Shown: positions 16,195 through 25,564, counted from the stretch's first letter. The stretch is DNA of 64,000 nt from an uncultured Thermotogae bacterium (GCA_913056255.1 CAJXLN010000008.1:1-64000), one strand, 5' to 3'. The notes: a model not told the origin generated them from the letters alone. A program made the numbers and translations.

Positions 16195-16625
16195 AATTGA
16201 TCACTCGCATATTTTATCTTTACGAGATAATCGAGATTTGATTGAGAATTCACCTCTGTTGCAGGATTAGAATTGAGCATTTTTATCCCGCTTAATGCCA
16301 CTTTTTCATACATAACATCTTTGGTCGAGAAAGAACTCATCGTGTAAAACGTACCTAAAACTATTAACGCAGCTGTAGGAAGAGCAACTCTAAAAATCCT
16401 TTTTGTTGCATTTTTGAATTTCACTCTTGAGACGATCTTGTTTTTGAGGATGTTCGAAGCTCTGAATTCAGTTCGAAGTTTAATAAATTCTCTCATCTGG
16501 TTGTAGTTTTTTACAAAGGCACGACACTCCGCGCAATTTTTGAGGTGTTCTTTGAATTCACTCTGTTCTTTCTCGGTTAGTTCCTCATGAACGAACTTTT
16601 CCCTATAATCCTCACATTCCATCAT
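16191..16625 (-). CDS. Membrane-spanning zinc-finger anti-sigma factor
   Basis: 144 residues from ATG 16625, which follows GGGGAGAG; the start lies 14 bases inside the end of the sigma-factor gene. The N-terminus has the ZAS motif HLKNCAEC with an upstream CEDYREKF helix, which binds zinc and the sigma factor. One membrane helix (about 70-90, VALPTAALIVLGTFYTMSS) separates it from a short extracytoplasmic tail. Expected to hold the neighbouring ECF sigma factor inactive at the membrane until a signal is received. Confidence 0.85.
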   Translation of the reverse strand: MMECEDYREKFVHEELTEKEQSEFKEHLKNCAECRAFVKNYNQMREFIKLRTEFRASNILKNKIVSRVKFKNATKRIFRVALPTAALIVLGTFYTMSSFSTKDVMYEKVALSGIKMLNSNPATEVNSQSNLDYLVKIKYASDQF

Positions 16626-17199
16626 GATCTCTCCCCAACAATCCAAGATTATTTTCTAGTATTTCTTTAAGCCTTTCTCGTGCATAGTGCAAACGACTTT
16701 TCACCGTACCTATTGGTTTATTAACGATATCCGCTATATCAGCATAACTCATGTTTTCAATCTCTCTAAGTGTTATAAAAAGGCGATCTTCCTTTGTTAA
16801 AGAATCTATGGCCTTGTGTAGCTCCTCTGCCGATATTTCTTTCAAGAATTCATCAGAAGGACGAGTGTATTCAACTGGTTCTGGTAATGTTTTGTTATCT
16901 TTTTCTTCTACACCAAAAGTCGTCAAAATCTCTCGACGCTTACGCTTCTTCGAAAGCATATCTTTACATACGTTAACCGTTATCCGATAGACCCACGTTG
17001 ATAGCGCAGAATCTCCCCGAAACTTGCGAATGTTTTTATACACCCTGATAAACACTTCCTGGATAACATCCTCAACGTCATCTACTCCAAGATAGGACTT
17101 CGCAATTCTTCCGATCTTTTCTCCATACTCTGTGTAAAGTATCTCGTATGCTTCAGGCTTTCCATGCTTCAATTCGTCTATCAGATTAGAATTTTTCAA
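16612..17199 (-). CDS. ECF (RpoE-type) RNA polymerase sigma factor
   Basis: 195 residues. Region 2 (about 20-85) contains EDVIQEVFIRVYKNIRKFRG and STWVYRITVNVCKD; region 4 (about 130-185) contains LREIENMSYADIADI and GTVKSRLHYARERL. The start is TTG 17199 behind AGGTGG. It forms a three-gene cassette with the zinc-finger anti-sigma factor and the RseB-like protein, the usual arrangement for envelope-stress control. The S20 terminator separates it from rpsT upstream. Confidence 0.92.
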   Translation of the reverse strand: MKNSNLIDELKHGKPEAYEILYTEYGEKIGRIAKSYLGVDDVEDVIQEVFIRVYKNIRKFRGDSALSTWVYRITVNVCKDMLSKKRKRREILTTFGVEEKDNKTLPEPVEYTRPSDEFLKEISAEELHKAIDSLTKEDRLFITLREIENMSYADIADIVNKPIGTVKSRLHYARERLKEILENNLGLLGRDHDGM

Positions 17200-17261
17200 G
17201 GAAACCTACCACCTATTCTATTCGACTGAAAATCATTTATTAAGTTCAATAAAACCAAAAG

Positions 17262-17284
17262 ATCCCCGCTTATTAAACGGGGAT
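17262..17284 (-). terminator. Terminator of rpsT
   Basis: On the minus strand ATCCCCG, a 9-base loop and CGGGGAT form a 7-pair stem followed by CTTTTGGTTTT. It ends the rpsT transcript before the sigma-factor gene, so that cassette needs its own promoter. Confidence 0.8.
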
Positions 17285-17307
17285 TTTCATATCGCAACAT
17301 TCAAAAA

Positions 17308-17586
17308 TTATCTTGCTTGCTCTTGAGAAGTTAAAGCTTTAACCCTCTTGATCAGTCTTGACTTTCTACGAGACGCTTGATTTTTATGTATTGCACCGAT
17401 CTTGGCAGCTTTATCTATCTTGGAAAAAGCTTCACTGATCTTAAGAGGAAGATCTTCGCCACCATTTTCTGCGGAGATGATTACCTTTTTAACAGCCGTT
17501 TTAAATTTGGATTTCGCTATTTGATTTACAACTCTTTTCCTATCAGAAGATCTCACGCGTTTCCTGGCAGACCTTGAATTCGCCAT
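17308..17586 (-). CDS. rpsT: 30S ribosomal protein S20
   Basis: 92 residues, full length and very basic, with the S20 hallmarks ANSRSARKRVRSSDRKR near the N-terminus, the helical middle, and GAIHKNQASRRKSRLIKRV towards the end. It binds 16S rRNA in the body of the small subunit. ATG 17586 follows AAAGGAGG. It is a single-gene unit with its own promoter (17632-17659) and terminator (17262-17284). Confidence 0.97.
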   Translation of the reverse strand: MANSRSARKRVRSSDRKRVVNQIAKSKFKTAVKKVIISAENGGEDLPLKISEAFSKIDKAAKIGAIHKNQASRRKSRLIKRVKALTSQEQAR

Positions 17587-17631
17587 TTGCCAGCCTCCTT
17601 TCGTTCGCTTCTTTCAACTTTTACAAAGATC

Positions 17632-17659
17632 ATTTTAACACACGAAATTCAAAAATCAA
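17632..17659 (-). promoter_or_regulatory. Promoter of rpsT
   Basis: On the minus strand TTGATT (17654-17659), a 16-base spacer and TAAAAT (17632-17637) with an extended TG. It overlaps the last codons of the upstream peptidase gene. Confidence 0.6.
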
Positions 17660-20270
17660 AGTCAAATCCATATTTATATTTATTTTTGGTGATATCATAG
17701 CTCAAGTATCCATTCAATTCAAAACTTCTGTATAAAAACGAGTCAAATCCCAAACCGGATTTCACTCCAATTACGATATTCCCATTTTCGATTTGATACG
17801 AAGAAAATTGAGATATGTCAAGATACTTCAATCCATATTGACCTGTCACATCATACAGATCAATATGAAATCTCGGAAAACTCAGAGACTGAATGAATTT
17901 GATAGAATCATTTTTGAAATTCATTCCGATTTCCAAGACATTTGAGAAGAACGGGAGAGCACTTAACAAAGTGACATTGTAAGTCGGAGTTGACGGCTTA
18001 AGGACGGAAAAACTCCCTTTCCATTGCGAGTAAAGAGATTCTACACCTGTAGGATTGTTGGGAATAAAAGAAGGGTTCCACTCCAGGACTCCTGAAAACT
18101 CGAATTTATCACTCAGATGCGTTCCACTTGCTTCGATGGTGTATCCGAGTGTGGGATAAAAAAGCGCATCCCTTTCAAAGAAAAGAGTCGTTATCGGCAA
18201 CGAGAATTGTCCACTCAAAGATTTCAAATTTGTACTCAAAAAGCTTTGAACAGAAAGTACATACCTGTTGTAATTTATCATCCCAACGATCAAATTGTCA
18301 CTCGTTTTATCAGTAGAGATGTTTCCAAGAGCATAGAAGTTATTCTGACCGAGTCTGTCTCTTAAAATGTCAAATCCACTAAGTGAATATATTAAAGAAG
18401 TTCCATCGTAAGAGACCAAAGGCATGACACCGCTTCCAATAGTTTGCAGAGCGTCTAAATACGGTTTAGACTTTTTATTCACACTTAAATACACTTGTGT
18501 CATGTTTATTGAAGGATCGTACAACTTCTTTGAAAGTGTGAATCCCTTTACAAGTTTTGCCGATTGCTTCCATCTGTCTATCACGAACAAATCATATCCA
18601 CTTTTTGTATATCCGGCATAAAACAATTTATCACCGATCATTTTCGGAGAAAATGCACCTTCGGTGATATTCGTGATTTTGTAGAATTTTCCGGTTTCCA
18701 AATCCACAGTGTAAATATTGAAGATCCCATTACGATCTGGCTTTGAAGCGGAGAAAGTCAGATATTTGCCATCTTTGCTTACAACTGGATCACTTTTGAG
18801 AAAGTTTCCCGTTACGATCCTGTACAGCTTTCCTCCATCTAATTCGTAAATATCCTCAACACCATTTGCGTTGGCAGAAAGGTAAACTTTTCTCCCAAAA
18901 GTGCTCAAAGATGTGATAACTAAAGGAATAGGATGAACAAGTGTCTTGAAAGTGCCTTCCTTGAGTTTGTATTCTCCTATTGAATACAATCCTCCACTCT
19001 CCTTGGAATAAACTATCTCGTCATCCGAAAACCACGCTATAGAAATTGCACCCTCAAGCGGTAATTCTTTCACCGAATGATTCTCCAAATTCAGCAGAAA
19101 ACACTGTGTGTAATCATGAAAGCCGCCATCTTTAGCAACGAATCGAGTGAATATCAGGGATTTTCCGTTTGGAGAAACGGCAATGGATCTGACGTATCCA
19201 CCTTGATAAAGAAAACCTCCGGGTTCGTACACAGATGAAGAACGTGCACTTGAAATATCCAATCTTTTTATCTGTGCTACATTGTCACCACTTTCCGAGT
19301 AATAGTACACGTATTTATCACTTGCCACATTTGCAAGGGCTGTCCACCTGCCTGAATGTGTGATCCGAATACCTTCCAAGGGCTGATCAATTGATTTTAT
19401 TTTCTGGGACACATCATTTTTAACTTTGGTAATCCATTCTGAAACTATTTTCGAGAAAGGCTTCTTGATAACTTTTGAAAAAGCGTTGGCAACACCCAAA
19501 CTGTGATTTTCAGAAAGCACATCAACTGCCCTTTTAAGTGTTGTCGCACCGTAAGTTTCGACAATATATCTTATAAAACTCCCACCTATCATGTAAGGCG
19601 CGCCTATGGGGTACCAGCCGTCTGAACTGTACGTCGCAGCTCCGCCAAGACCTTTGAACCTTCCTGACAATACGAGTCCGCGCATGTACATTTCAAAAAG
19701 TGGGTCGTTTAGCCTACCGTGTCCATCGTTGAATGAAGTTTCTGAATATTCGGCAAGTCCTTCTTGGAGATATGCCGGAATGAACACGGAATTGTAAACA
19801 GTTGATAAAGGAGTACCGTATACTCTGACTTCTGACCTTCCACCGATTTGCGTTAGCAATATGTGGGTGAGTTCGTGTGTGAAAACGAAGTTAACCCAGC
19901 TTCTCATGGTTTGGGAAAAAAATCCGCGAGCTGATGAGTTCAAAAATATGAAGATCGTGTTGTCAACCGGATCTGCAAGAGAATTCACGATGTTGGTATC
20001 ATTTTCAAAAACGACCGTTAACTTCGAGAAGGGCTGAAAATTGTAAAAATCCGTGACACGTTCGTAAATTTCGTCTCCATCCTTCAAAAAAAGATTCACC
20101 GCGTATTCGCATCTGGGTTCGTACACCACATTTATATATTTGGTTGAAACAACTCGATATCCTACCCCTGGATTGGAAAACACCGGAATGAATGGATTCA
20201 TGGCCGAAAAAGCGGTAATAGCCACAAAAAACAAAGTCGCTACGACGAATGATTTCCACCAAACTTTCAT
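17649..20270 (-). CDS. Secreted zinc metallopeptidase with beta-propeller repeats
   Basis: 873 residues. A signal peptide (about 1-22) is followed by a gluzincin-like peptidase domain with HELTH at 132-136 and the downstream glutamate block YLQEGLAEYSE (168-178), matching the peptidase MA-like pattern. Residues about 300-600 are TolB/PD40-type propeller blades, with repeated patterns such as SPNGKSLIFTRF and SKDGKYLTFSAS. The last 250 residues are beta-strand-rich, end in an aromatic residue (GFDFDF) and resemble an outer-membrane barrel, which would tether it at the cell surface. The start ATG is preceded by the hairpin leader shared with the biotin-carrier gene. Confidence 0.8.
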   Translation of the reverse strand: MKVWWKSFVVATLFFVAITAFSAMNPFIPVFSNPGVGYRVVSTKYINVVYEPRCEYAVNLFLKDGDEIYERVTDFYNFQPFSKLTVVFENDTNIVNSLADPVDNTIFIFLNSSARGFFSQTMRSWVNFVFTHELTHILLTQIGGRSEVRVYGTPLSTVYNSVFIPAYLQEGLAEYSETSFNDGHGRLNDPLFEMYMRGLVLSGRFKGLGGAATYSSDGWYPIGAPYMIGGSFIRYIVETYGATTLKRAVDVLSENHSLGVANAFSKVIKKPFSKIVSEWITKVKNDVSQKIKSIDQPLEGIRITHSGRWTALANVASDKYVYYYSESGDNVAQIKRLDISSARSSSVYEPGGFLYQGGYVRSIAVSPNGKSLIFTRFVAKDGGFHDYTQCFLLNLENHSVKELPLEGAISIAWFSDDEIVYSKESGGLYSIGEYKLKEGTFKTLVHPIPLVITSLSTFGRKVYLSANANGVEDIYELDGGKLYRIVTGNFLKSDPVVSKDGKYLTFSASKPDRNGIFNIYTVDLETGKFYKITNITEGAFSPKMIGDKLFYAGYTKSGYDLFVIDRWKQSAKLVKGFTLSKKLYDPSINMTQVYLSVNKKSKPYLDALQTIGSGVMPLVSYDGTSLIYSLSGFDILRDRLGQNNFYALGNISTDKTSDNLIVGMINYNRYVLSVQSFLSTNLKSLSGQFSLPITTLFFERDALFYPTLGYTIEASGTHLSDKFEFSGVLEWNPSFIPNNPTGVESLYSQWKGSFSVLKPSTPTYNVTLLSALPFFSNVLEIGMNFKNDSIKFIQSLSFPRFHIDLYDVTGQYGLKYLDISQFSSYQIENGNIVIGVKSGLGFDSFLYRSFELNGYLSYDITKNKYKYGFDFDF

Positions 20271-20346
20271 AGAATTTGCGTCAAGGAAACTCTCCGATTC
20301 ATTGGAGAGAGGAATTGACGTATCCTCCTTTCAAAAAGGATAATTA
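20271..20346 (-). promoter_or_regulatory. Promoter and hairpin leader bridging Shine-Dalgarno and start codon (copy A)
   Basis: Read on the minus strand: CATAATTATCC, TTTTTGAAAGGAGG, ATA, a hairpin with outer stem CGTCAA/TTGACG, a symmetric 5/5 pyrimidine internal loop, inner stem CTCTCC/GGAGAG and loop AATGAATC, then CAAATTCT and ATG. The hairpin would leave about 11 unpaired bases between GGAGG and ATG. Compared with copy B, the outer stem is conserved while the apical stem and loop vary but still pair. Confidence 0.6.
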
Positions 20347-20411
20347 TGCCAATTGACATAAGGACTTACTTTCAATAATACCTCCGCATTTGTGCGGGAG
20401 GTGATTGATAT

Positions 20412-22481
20412 TTACTTCGTGGAAAGCTCAATTCGAAATACTTTTTCTCCATTTGGAGCCAATTCAAATTTCCAAGTGGGCGTAACGGACGTACCCTGGT
20501 AAACTTTCTCAAATCCACCTTCAGAGTAAGATATGGTGTATATAGGATATATCCAAAATTTTGCCCTCTCACTTAGTTTCATATTCACAAAAACCTTTTC
20601 ATATTCTGCCACAGCTGAAAGTTCATCGGAATCGAATTCTCCTTTGTACGATGCGAGATGCTTTTCTCCCCCATCCAAGTATCTGTCAGGTGCATCGCCA
20701 GCCATAAGATTTATGGTAAGTTCTGATCCGAAATGCAAAGGAACCACTCGATTTGATCTGTTGCGTATTTTGTAAGAAACGATGAGACTCTTTTCTCGCA
20801 ATTCAAAGCTTTTCTCCACATCCAACGACAACCACTCAGGCCCAATCCAAACGTGTCCGTGACGCACAAAGGTATGTCCATCAACGATTTCATACGGCTG
20901 ATTCACGAAGTCCCCTTGTTCTGAATATTTGGAAGCTGAATATCCATCCAAAGTGACATTGCTATCGAAAAAATGATCCATAAAGGCAAATCTCTCATAC
21001 CAGTCAAAGCTCAGATATTTATTCAATCCTTCTTCTTTCGTGAGCACAACATCGTGTATCGTCTTTGCCTGTCCCATTTTCTCCAATTGTTCATGAGTGA
21101 TAGCCTGAGACATAAGTTCATGATAAACTTCGTGTCTTCTGGTAAGGGAATTGATGAGGTTGTATTCCGGACTTTTGAGATCTATTTCCAGTACTCTTCC
21201 TCCATAATCCGGATCTACAACAATACTAAGTTCGTGATTTTTCATAACGATCTCTTCAAATCCATCTTTATCGTAGTCTAATCTTTCAACTTTGGTTTCG
21301 TGTGTTTCGTCAATTCTTTTCTCGGCGCGAATCAAATGCTTGTAAACCGCCGCTCTAAGATGCGGAAGATAAAGGCCGCCGAAAACTCCATGCCAATAGA
21401 CATCATTGCACTGTCCTTTCCAGTATTCATCTAAAGTTTCTGGAGAAATATTCTTGCTTTTTTTCATGAGTTCATGCAGGTAAAGCATCTTTTTGTGCAT
21501 GAGATTGGATTCGGTATATTTGGCAAGAAAGGTGCGCCAAAGACCACCTTTTAAAAACATTTCCATTGAATTGTATTTCCCATCTTTCTTGAGTTCAGAG
21601 ATCAACGTTTCGAAATCCGCGCGCGCCCGCGTTGGTAAAGCCCATTCCATCATCTCGCTGTAAGAGGCGATGGGAAGATACGTTCGGCCTAAAGAGCTCG
21701 AGGAGTCAACATACTGAGAAAAGCTCTTCATATGAAGCCAATCTTCATTTTCTTCAATCGCGTTGAAGAATGAATCCAACCATTTTTTATTGTAAACCTG
21801 TTCGTAAGTTCCTGGCCAGACCCCGAACTTTTCTCCATCGTCAAACATGACGAGTGCGTTTTTACCTTCTGGTGTGGCATGATCTTTCAACAGTTCTATT
21901 GTTTTCTTAGGATCTTCAAATGGGATGAGGTAACGAAGCTTCTTGGATATAGGGAAAACTTTCAGTGTGTAACCTTCTTCTTCAGTCGTGTAATAGCCAA
22001 CAAGCTCATCGTCATAATGTCCGGCACTTTTGAAATGTGTGTCATCCACAACGACATATTCTATCCCTGCCAAAACAAGAGATTTAACGATTTGAGGCTC
22101 CCAAACTCTTTCGGCAAGCCACATTCCTCGAGGCCTGCTCCCAAACATTTTTTCTACTTTATCTGAGAGTTTTTTTATCTGTCCAATTCTGTCGTCTTCT
22201 GGTATAACTGGAATTATGGGTTCGTAGAATCCACCTGTAAAAATTTCCACTTGTCCTTTTTGCACAAGATGGCGTAATCTTTCAATGTAATCGTGGTGTT
22301 TCTCATCTATTTTTTCCAGTAGCCAACCTGTAAAATGAATGGCAACCCTTATTTTCGGGTGAAGCTCAAGCATTTCTACGAATGGCTTGTACGATTTCTG
22401 AAAAGCGTCTTCGATCACAAAATCGAAATTTCCAACTGGTTGATGATTGTGAATGCCAAATAAAAAATTAACAGTGTTCAA
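20412..22481 (-). CDS. GH57 4-alpha-glucanotransferase / alpha-amylase
   Basis: 689 residues, similar in length and layout to the Thermococcus litoralis-type GH57 glucanotransferase. All five GH57 motifs are visible: HNHQP (11-15), GGFYEPIIP, WLAERVWEP with the nucleophile Glu124, MFDDGEKFGVWPG with acid/base Asp214, and the SEMMEWALP block. The C-terminal 300 residues form the beta-sandwich domain. There is no signal peptide, so it acts on intracellular maltodextrin or glycogen. The start is TTG 22481, seven bases after GGAGG, and 11 bases after the stop codon of the RNase gene. Confidence 0.9.
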   Translation of the reverse strand: MNTVNFLFGIHNHQPVGNFDFVIEDAFQKSYKPFVEMLELHPKIRVAIHFTGWLLEKIDEKHHDYIERLRHLVQKGQVEIFTGGFYEPIIPVIPEDDRIGQIKKLSDKVEKMFGSRPRGMWLAERVWEPQIVKSLVLAGIEYVVVDDTHFKSAGHYDDELVGYYTTEEEGYTLKVFPISKKLRYLIPFEDPKKTIELLKDHATPEGKNALVMFDDGEKFGVWPGTYEQVYNKKWLDSFFNAIEENEDWLHMKSFSQYVDSSSSLGRTYLPIASYSEMMEWALPTRARADFETLISELKKDGKYNSMEMFLKGGLWRTFLAKYTESNLMHKKMLYLHELMKKSKNISPETLDEYWKGQCNDVYWHGVFGGLYLPHLRAAVYKHLIRAEKRIDETHETKVERLDYDKDGFEEIVMKNHELSIVVDPDYGGRVLEIDLKSPEYNLINSLTRRHEVYHELMSQAITHEQLEKMGQAKTIHDVVLTKEEGLNKYLSFDWYERFAFMDHFFDSNVTLDGYSASKYSEQGDFVNQPYEIVDGHTFVRHGHVWIGPEWLSLDVEKSFELREKSLIVSYKIRNRSNRVVPLHFGSELTINLMAGDAPDRYLDGGEKHLASYKGEFDSDELSAVAEYEKVFVNMKLSERAKFWIYPIYTISYSEGGFEKVYQGTSVTPTWKFELAPNGEKVFRIELSTK

Positions 22482-22492
22482 TTAAGCACCTC

Positions 22493-23983
22493 CTAATTCT
22501 TTTTTTTCTTTTTCTTAGCGTTTTTTATTTTATACTTCAGCTCGTATTCGTATGGAATAGGATGATCGAAAGAAAGTCTAAGCTCCATTTTTAAATCTTT
22601 TGCCAGTGATTGCACTACTTTTTCGTCTATGTAATTTTTCAGAGTTTCATGTGCTTTTATTTCCACAACATCGAGCGTTCCATTCCCGTTTTTCAGATCC
22701 TCTATTTCGTGAATGAGGTTCCTTACGCGATGCAAAGGAGACAATATAGCACCATCGCCAGCACACATTGGACATTTAACTTTGTAAAATTCTCTTAACG
22801 GAGGCGAGATGCGCTTTCTTGTCATTTCCAAAAGTCCCAATTCTGAAAATTCCACAATTGAAGTGCGCACTTTGTCTTTCTTCAATTCTTCCTCGAGAAC
22901 GTGGATTACGAGTTGACGTTCAGATTCATTTGCCATATCTATGAAATCAACTATTATTATTCCGCTTTCATTTCTTAACCTTAACTGTCTTGGGATTTCT
23001 TTAGCACTCTCTATGTTAGTTCTCAATATGAGATCTTCAGAATCAATTCCAGAAGTGTTAGAGCCGGTATTCACGTCTATTACGAGTAGTGCCTCGGTCG
23101 GATCGAAATAAAGTACGCCTCCGCTCGGAAGCTTTACTACCCTGGAAAGGGAAGATATTATTTGTTTTTCAATTCCCAATTTTTCAAAAGCATAACCTTG
23201 TATCAGACGAATTATAGGTTTGTTATTAGACTTGAAGGAGGACACGAACTTTTGAACTAATTCGTATGTTTTTTGATCATCGGTTACGATTTCGTCTACG
23301 GTGTTATCCAATCTCTCCCTCAGTATGTATTCTAAAACACCCGGGTTTTCGTACAAAACTTGGGGTTTTCTTGCATGTCGAAACTTCTTTTGGATTTCTT
23401 CCCATCGTTTGCACAATACATCCATTTCTTTTTCCAATTCGGCTTCCTCGACGTTTTCAGCTGCCGTTCTGACTATGACTCCCCGGCCTTTCGAAATGGA
23501 TTTCGCTATGGAGTAAAGCCTCTTTCGCTCTTTTGGATTCTCTATTTTTCTGGAAACGCCTATGCTAGAAATCTGGGGCATGAATACTAAGTATCTGCCG
23601 GCTATACTTATGTAAGATGTCACCTGTGGTCCCTTAAGCCCCATGGCATCCTTTTTGACTTGTACCATGATCTTTTGTTTAGGTTTGAGCATCTCCACTT
23701 TAAGTACGCCTCCATTTCTTGGCTTTGAAGCGTACAGATCGCGCTCTCTGAGAAAAGCGTTTTTACCCTCACCGATGTTAACAAAAGCAGCCTGAAGATT
23801 AGGAACAACGTTTTCTACCCTTCCGAAATATATACTACCAGCAATGGATTCTTCATCCGCTTCTTCCAAATAAACTTCAAAAAGCTGTTCATCTTCCAAC
23901 ATTGCCAATCTCAAACCTTCAAATTTCGAATTGCTGATAACTATTCTTTTTAGGGAAGTTCTACTTGTGACTATGATTACCAC
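22493..23983 (-). CDS. rng: Ribonuclease E/G family endoribonuclease
   Basis: 496 residues: an N-terminal S1 domain (about 36-120), the catalytic domain with LLVIDVNTGSNT (magnesium-binding Asp) and IIIVDFIDM, and the zinc-link CPMCAGDGAI. A lysine-rich tail ends the protein. Acts in mRNA turnover and rRNA/tRNA processing. The start is unclear: the Shine-Dalgarno-like AGAGGTGG overlaps the GTG at 23983, and homologous sequence begins only near residue 11, so a non-standard start such as ATA a few codons on cannot be excluded. Confidence 0.9.
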   Translation of the reverse strand: MVIIVTSRTSLKRIVISNSKFEGLRLAMLEDEQLFEVYLEEADEESIAGSIYFGRVENVVPNLQAAFVNIGEGKNAFLRERDLYASKPRNGGVLKVEMLKPKQKIMVQVKKDAMGLKGPQVTSYISIAGRYLVFMPQISSIGVSRKIENPKERKRLYSIAKSISKGRGVIVRTAAENVEEAELEKEMDVLCKRWEEIQKKFRHARKPQVLYENPGVLEYILRERLDNTVDEIVTDDQKTYELVQKFVSSFKSNNKPIIRLIQGYAFEKLGIEKQIISSLSRVVKLPSGGVLYFDPTEALLVIDVNTGSNTSGIDSEDLILRTNIESAKEIPRQLRLRNESGIIIVDFIDMANESERQLVIHVLEEELKKDKVRTSIVEFSELGLLEMTRKRISPPLREFYKVKCPMCAGDGAILSPLHRVRNLIHEIEDLKNGNGTLDVVEIKAHETLKNYIDEKVVQSLAKDLKMELRLSFDHPIPYEYELKYKIKNAKKKKKKN

Positions 23984-24016
23984 CTCTTGTTGGAATATAT
24001 ATATAAAATTATACCA

Positions 24017-24784
24017 TCAAAAACTGTTCAAAATACCTGTAATTACAAGATCCCATCCGTTCGCCAATACGAAGAGCAAAAGTTTGAATGGTAATGATAC
24101 CATTACAGGGGGGATCATGATCATTCCCATTGCAAGCAGTATCGATGCGACAACCATATCGATCAAAATGAACGGTATGTACAAAAGCACACCAATTTTG
24201 AAGGCGATTTTCAATTCGCTTATGACGAAAGCTGGTATTAGCACAGAAGTCGGTATATCAGAAAGTTTTTTGGGATCAGGTAACTTTCTATACCTGGTAA
24301 AGAGCAATATTGAATCGCCATCTTTGTGCTTTATTATCTCCGAGTACATGAATTGTCTGAATGGTTGGACACCTTTTTCAAATGCTTGTTGATATCCAAT
24401 TTTTTTACTCATATAAGGCTTTAAAGCGTTGTTGTACGCGTTTGTGAAGGTCGGTTGCATTATGAAAAAAGTCATGAACAAAGCCAGACCTATTAGAATT
24501 TGGTTAGGAGGAGATTGTTGAGTTCCCAAAGCGCTTCTTAGCAACGAAAAGATCACGATTATTCTTGTAAACGACGTCATAAGCACCAGAATTGCTGGAG
24601 CTATAGATATAACCGTGATTATAAGCAATATTGCGAGAGTTGTCGTCAATTGACCATTCGTTGGAGTTCCTCCAACGGTAACCGTTACGCTCGGTAAATT
24701 CGGTAAAGTCGGGGGTTTAGGTCCCTGAGCGAAAACGCTCAAGTTAAAAAAGAAGAGAGGCAGAAACAAGATTTTTTTCTTCAT
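24017..24784 (-). CDS. fliP: Flagellar export protein FliP
   Basis: 255 residues with a signal peptide (1-19) and four membrane segments. Hallmarks are LTSFTRIIVIFSLLRSALG, QQSPPNQILIGLALFMTFF and the final GWDLVITGILNSF-type end. FliP forms the pentameric core of the flagellar type III export gate with FliQ and FliR, which are not in this window. The start overlaps the end of fliO (ATGA). Confidence 0.95.
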   Translation of the reverse strand: MKKKILFLPLFFFNLSVFAQGPKPPTLPNLPSVTVTVGGTPTNGQLTTTLAILLIITVISIAPAILVLMTSFTRIIVIFSLLRSALGTQQSPPNQILIGLALFMTFFIMQPTFTNAYNNALKPYMSKKIGYQQAFEKGVQPFRQFMYSEIIKHKDGDSILLFTRYRKLPDPKKLSDIPTSVLIPAFVISELKIAFKIGVLLYIPFILIDMVVASILLAMGMIMIPPVMVSLPFKLLLFVLANGWDLVITGILNSF

Positions 24785-25176
24785 TTCAATTCGTTTATCC
24801 TATCTATCTGACTTTTCAAAAAATTCTTCCCCAATTTGGAAAAAAGAATTTTTGAAAACTTCGAATCGGTTTCTTGAATCTCCAGATCTTTTATATCCTC
24901 TGGATCCTCTAATCTTCCAATGATATCTGTACTTGAAGGGGTACAAGCTATAAATACATACTCATCCTTCAATTTGACGAGATATAGAACCGTGCTTTTG
25001 CCAAGAGATAAAGAATCTAAAACTCTTATGTACTTGGATTGCATATGACGCACACCAAATTTTTTCACAAAATACAAGATAACGAGAAGAGCGATTATTA
25101 TGAGAACAGTAGAAATAAGAAATGCTAAGTTGGGAAAACTTCTAGCTATTCCCGATACCGGCGTGGCAGGAGGCAC
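24781..25176 (-). CDS. fliO: Flagellar biosynthesis protein FliO (FliZ-like)
   Basis: 131 residues with one membrane helix (about 16-38) and a small cytoplasmic beta-rich domain (IRVLDSLSLGKSTVLYLVKL, typical of FliO). It assists assembly of the FliP ring. GTG 25176 follows GAGGT. It lies between cheY and fliP, the same order as in Thermotoga-type genomes, and overlaps fliP by 4 bases. Confidence 0.85.
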   Translation of the reverse strand: MPPATPVSGIARSFPNLAFLISTVLIIIALLVILYFVKKFGVRHMQSKYIRVLDSLSLGKSTVLYLVKLKDEYVFIACTPSSTDIIGRLEDPEDIKDLEIQETDSKFSKILFSKLGKNFLKSQIDRINELK

Positions 25177-25188
25177 TTTTAACGTACC

Positions 25189-25551
25189 TCACTTACCAAC
25201 TTTTGAAAGCGCCTCTACCACTCTTCCTTGCTGGAAAGGCTTTACTATGAAATCTTTTGCTCCAGCTTGAATGGCTTCAACAACCATCATCTGTTGGCCC
25301 ATAGCACTGCACATGATAACATTTGCATTTGGGTCAATTTCCATTATTTTTTTGGTAGCTTCGATACCGTTCATATCTGGCATCGTTATGTCCATGGTGA
25401 CAATATCTGGTTTAAGTTCTTTGTACTTTTCAACAGCTTCAGCACCGTTTGATGCTTCACCAACTACTTCGTATCCTCCCTTGATTATTATATCTTTGAG
25501 TAGCATTCTCATAAAGGCCGCATCATCCACTATCAAAACTCTCTTCGCCAT
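25189..25551 (-). CDS. cheY: Chemotaxis response regulator CheY
   Basis: 120 residues, a single receiver domain. Visible features are the acidic pair in LIVDDAAFMR, the phospho-acceptor Asp in DIVTMDITMPDMNG, the conserved Ser/Thr in VIMCSAMGQQ and the Lys in FIVKPF. ATG 25551 is eight bases after AAGGAGG. Phosphorylated by CheA, it binds the flagellar switch. Confidence 0.95.
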   Translation of the reverse strand: MAKRVLIVDDAAFMRMLLKDIIIKGGYEVVGEASNGAEAVEKYKELKPDIVTMDITMPDMNGIEATKKIMEIDPNANVIMCSAMGQQMMVVEAIQAGAKDFIVKPFQQGRVVEALSKVGK

Positions 25552-25564
25552 CAAACATACCTCC

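Noticed and set aside
17202-17213. Exact AAACCTACCACC, recalled as the Thermotoga maritima DnaA-box 12-mer
   Set aside because: A single copy, whose complement contains the AGGTGG Shine-Dalgarno of the sigma-factor gene; no cluster, so an origin is not supported.
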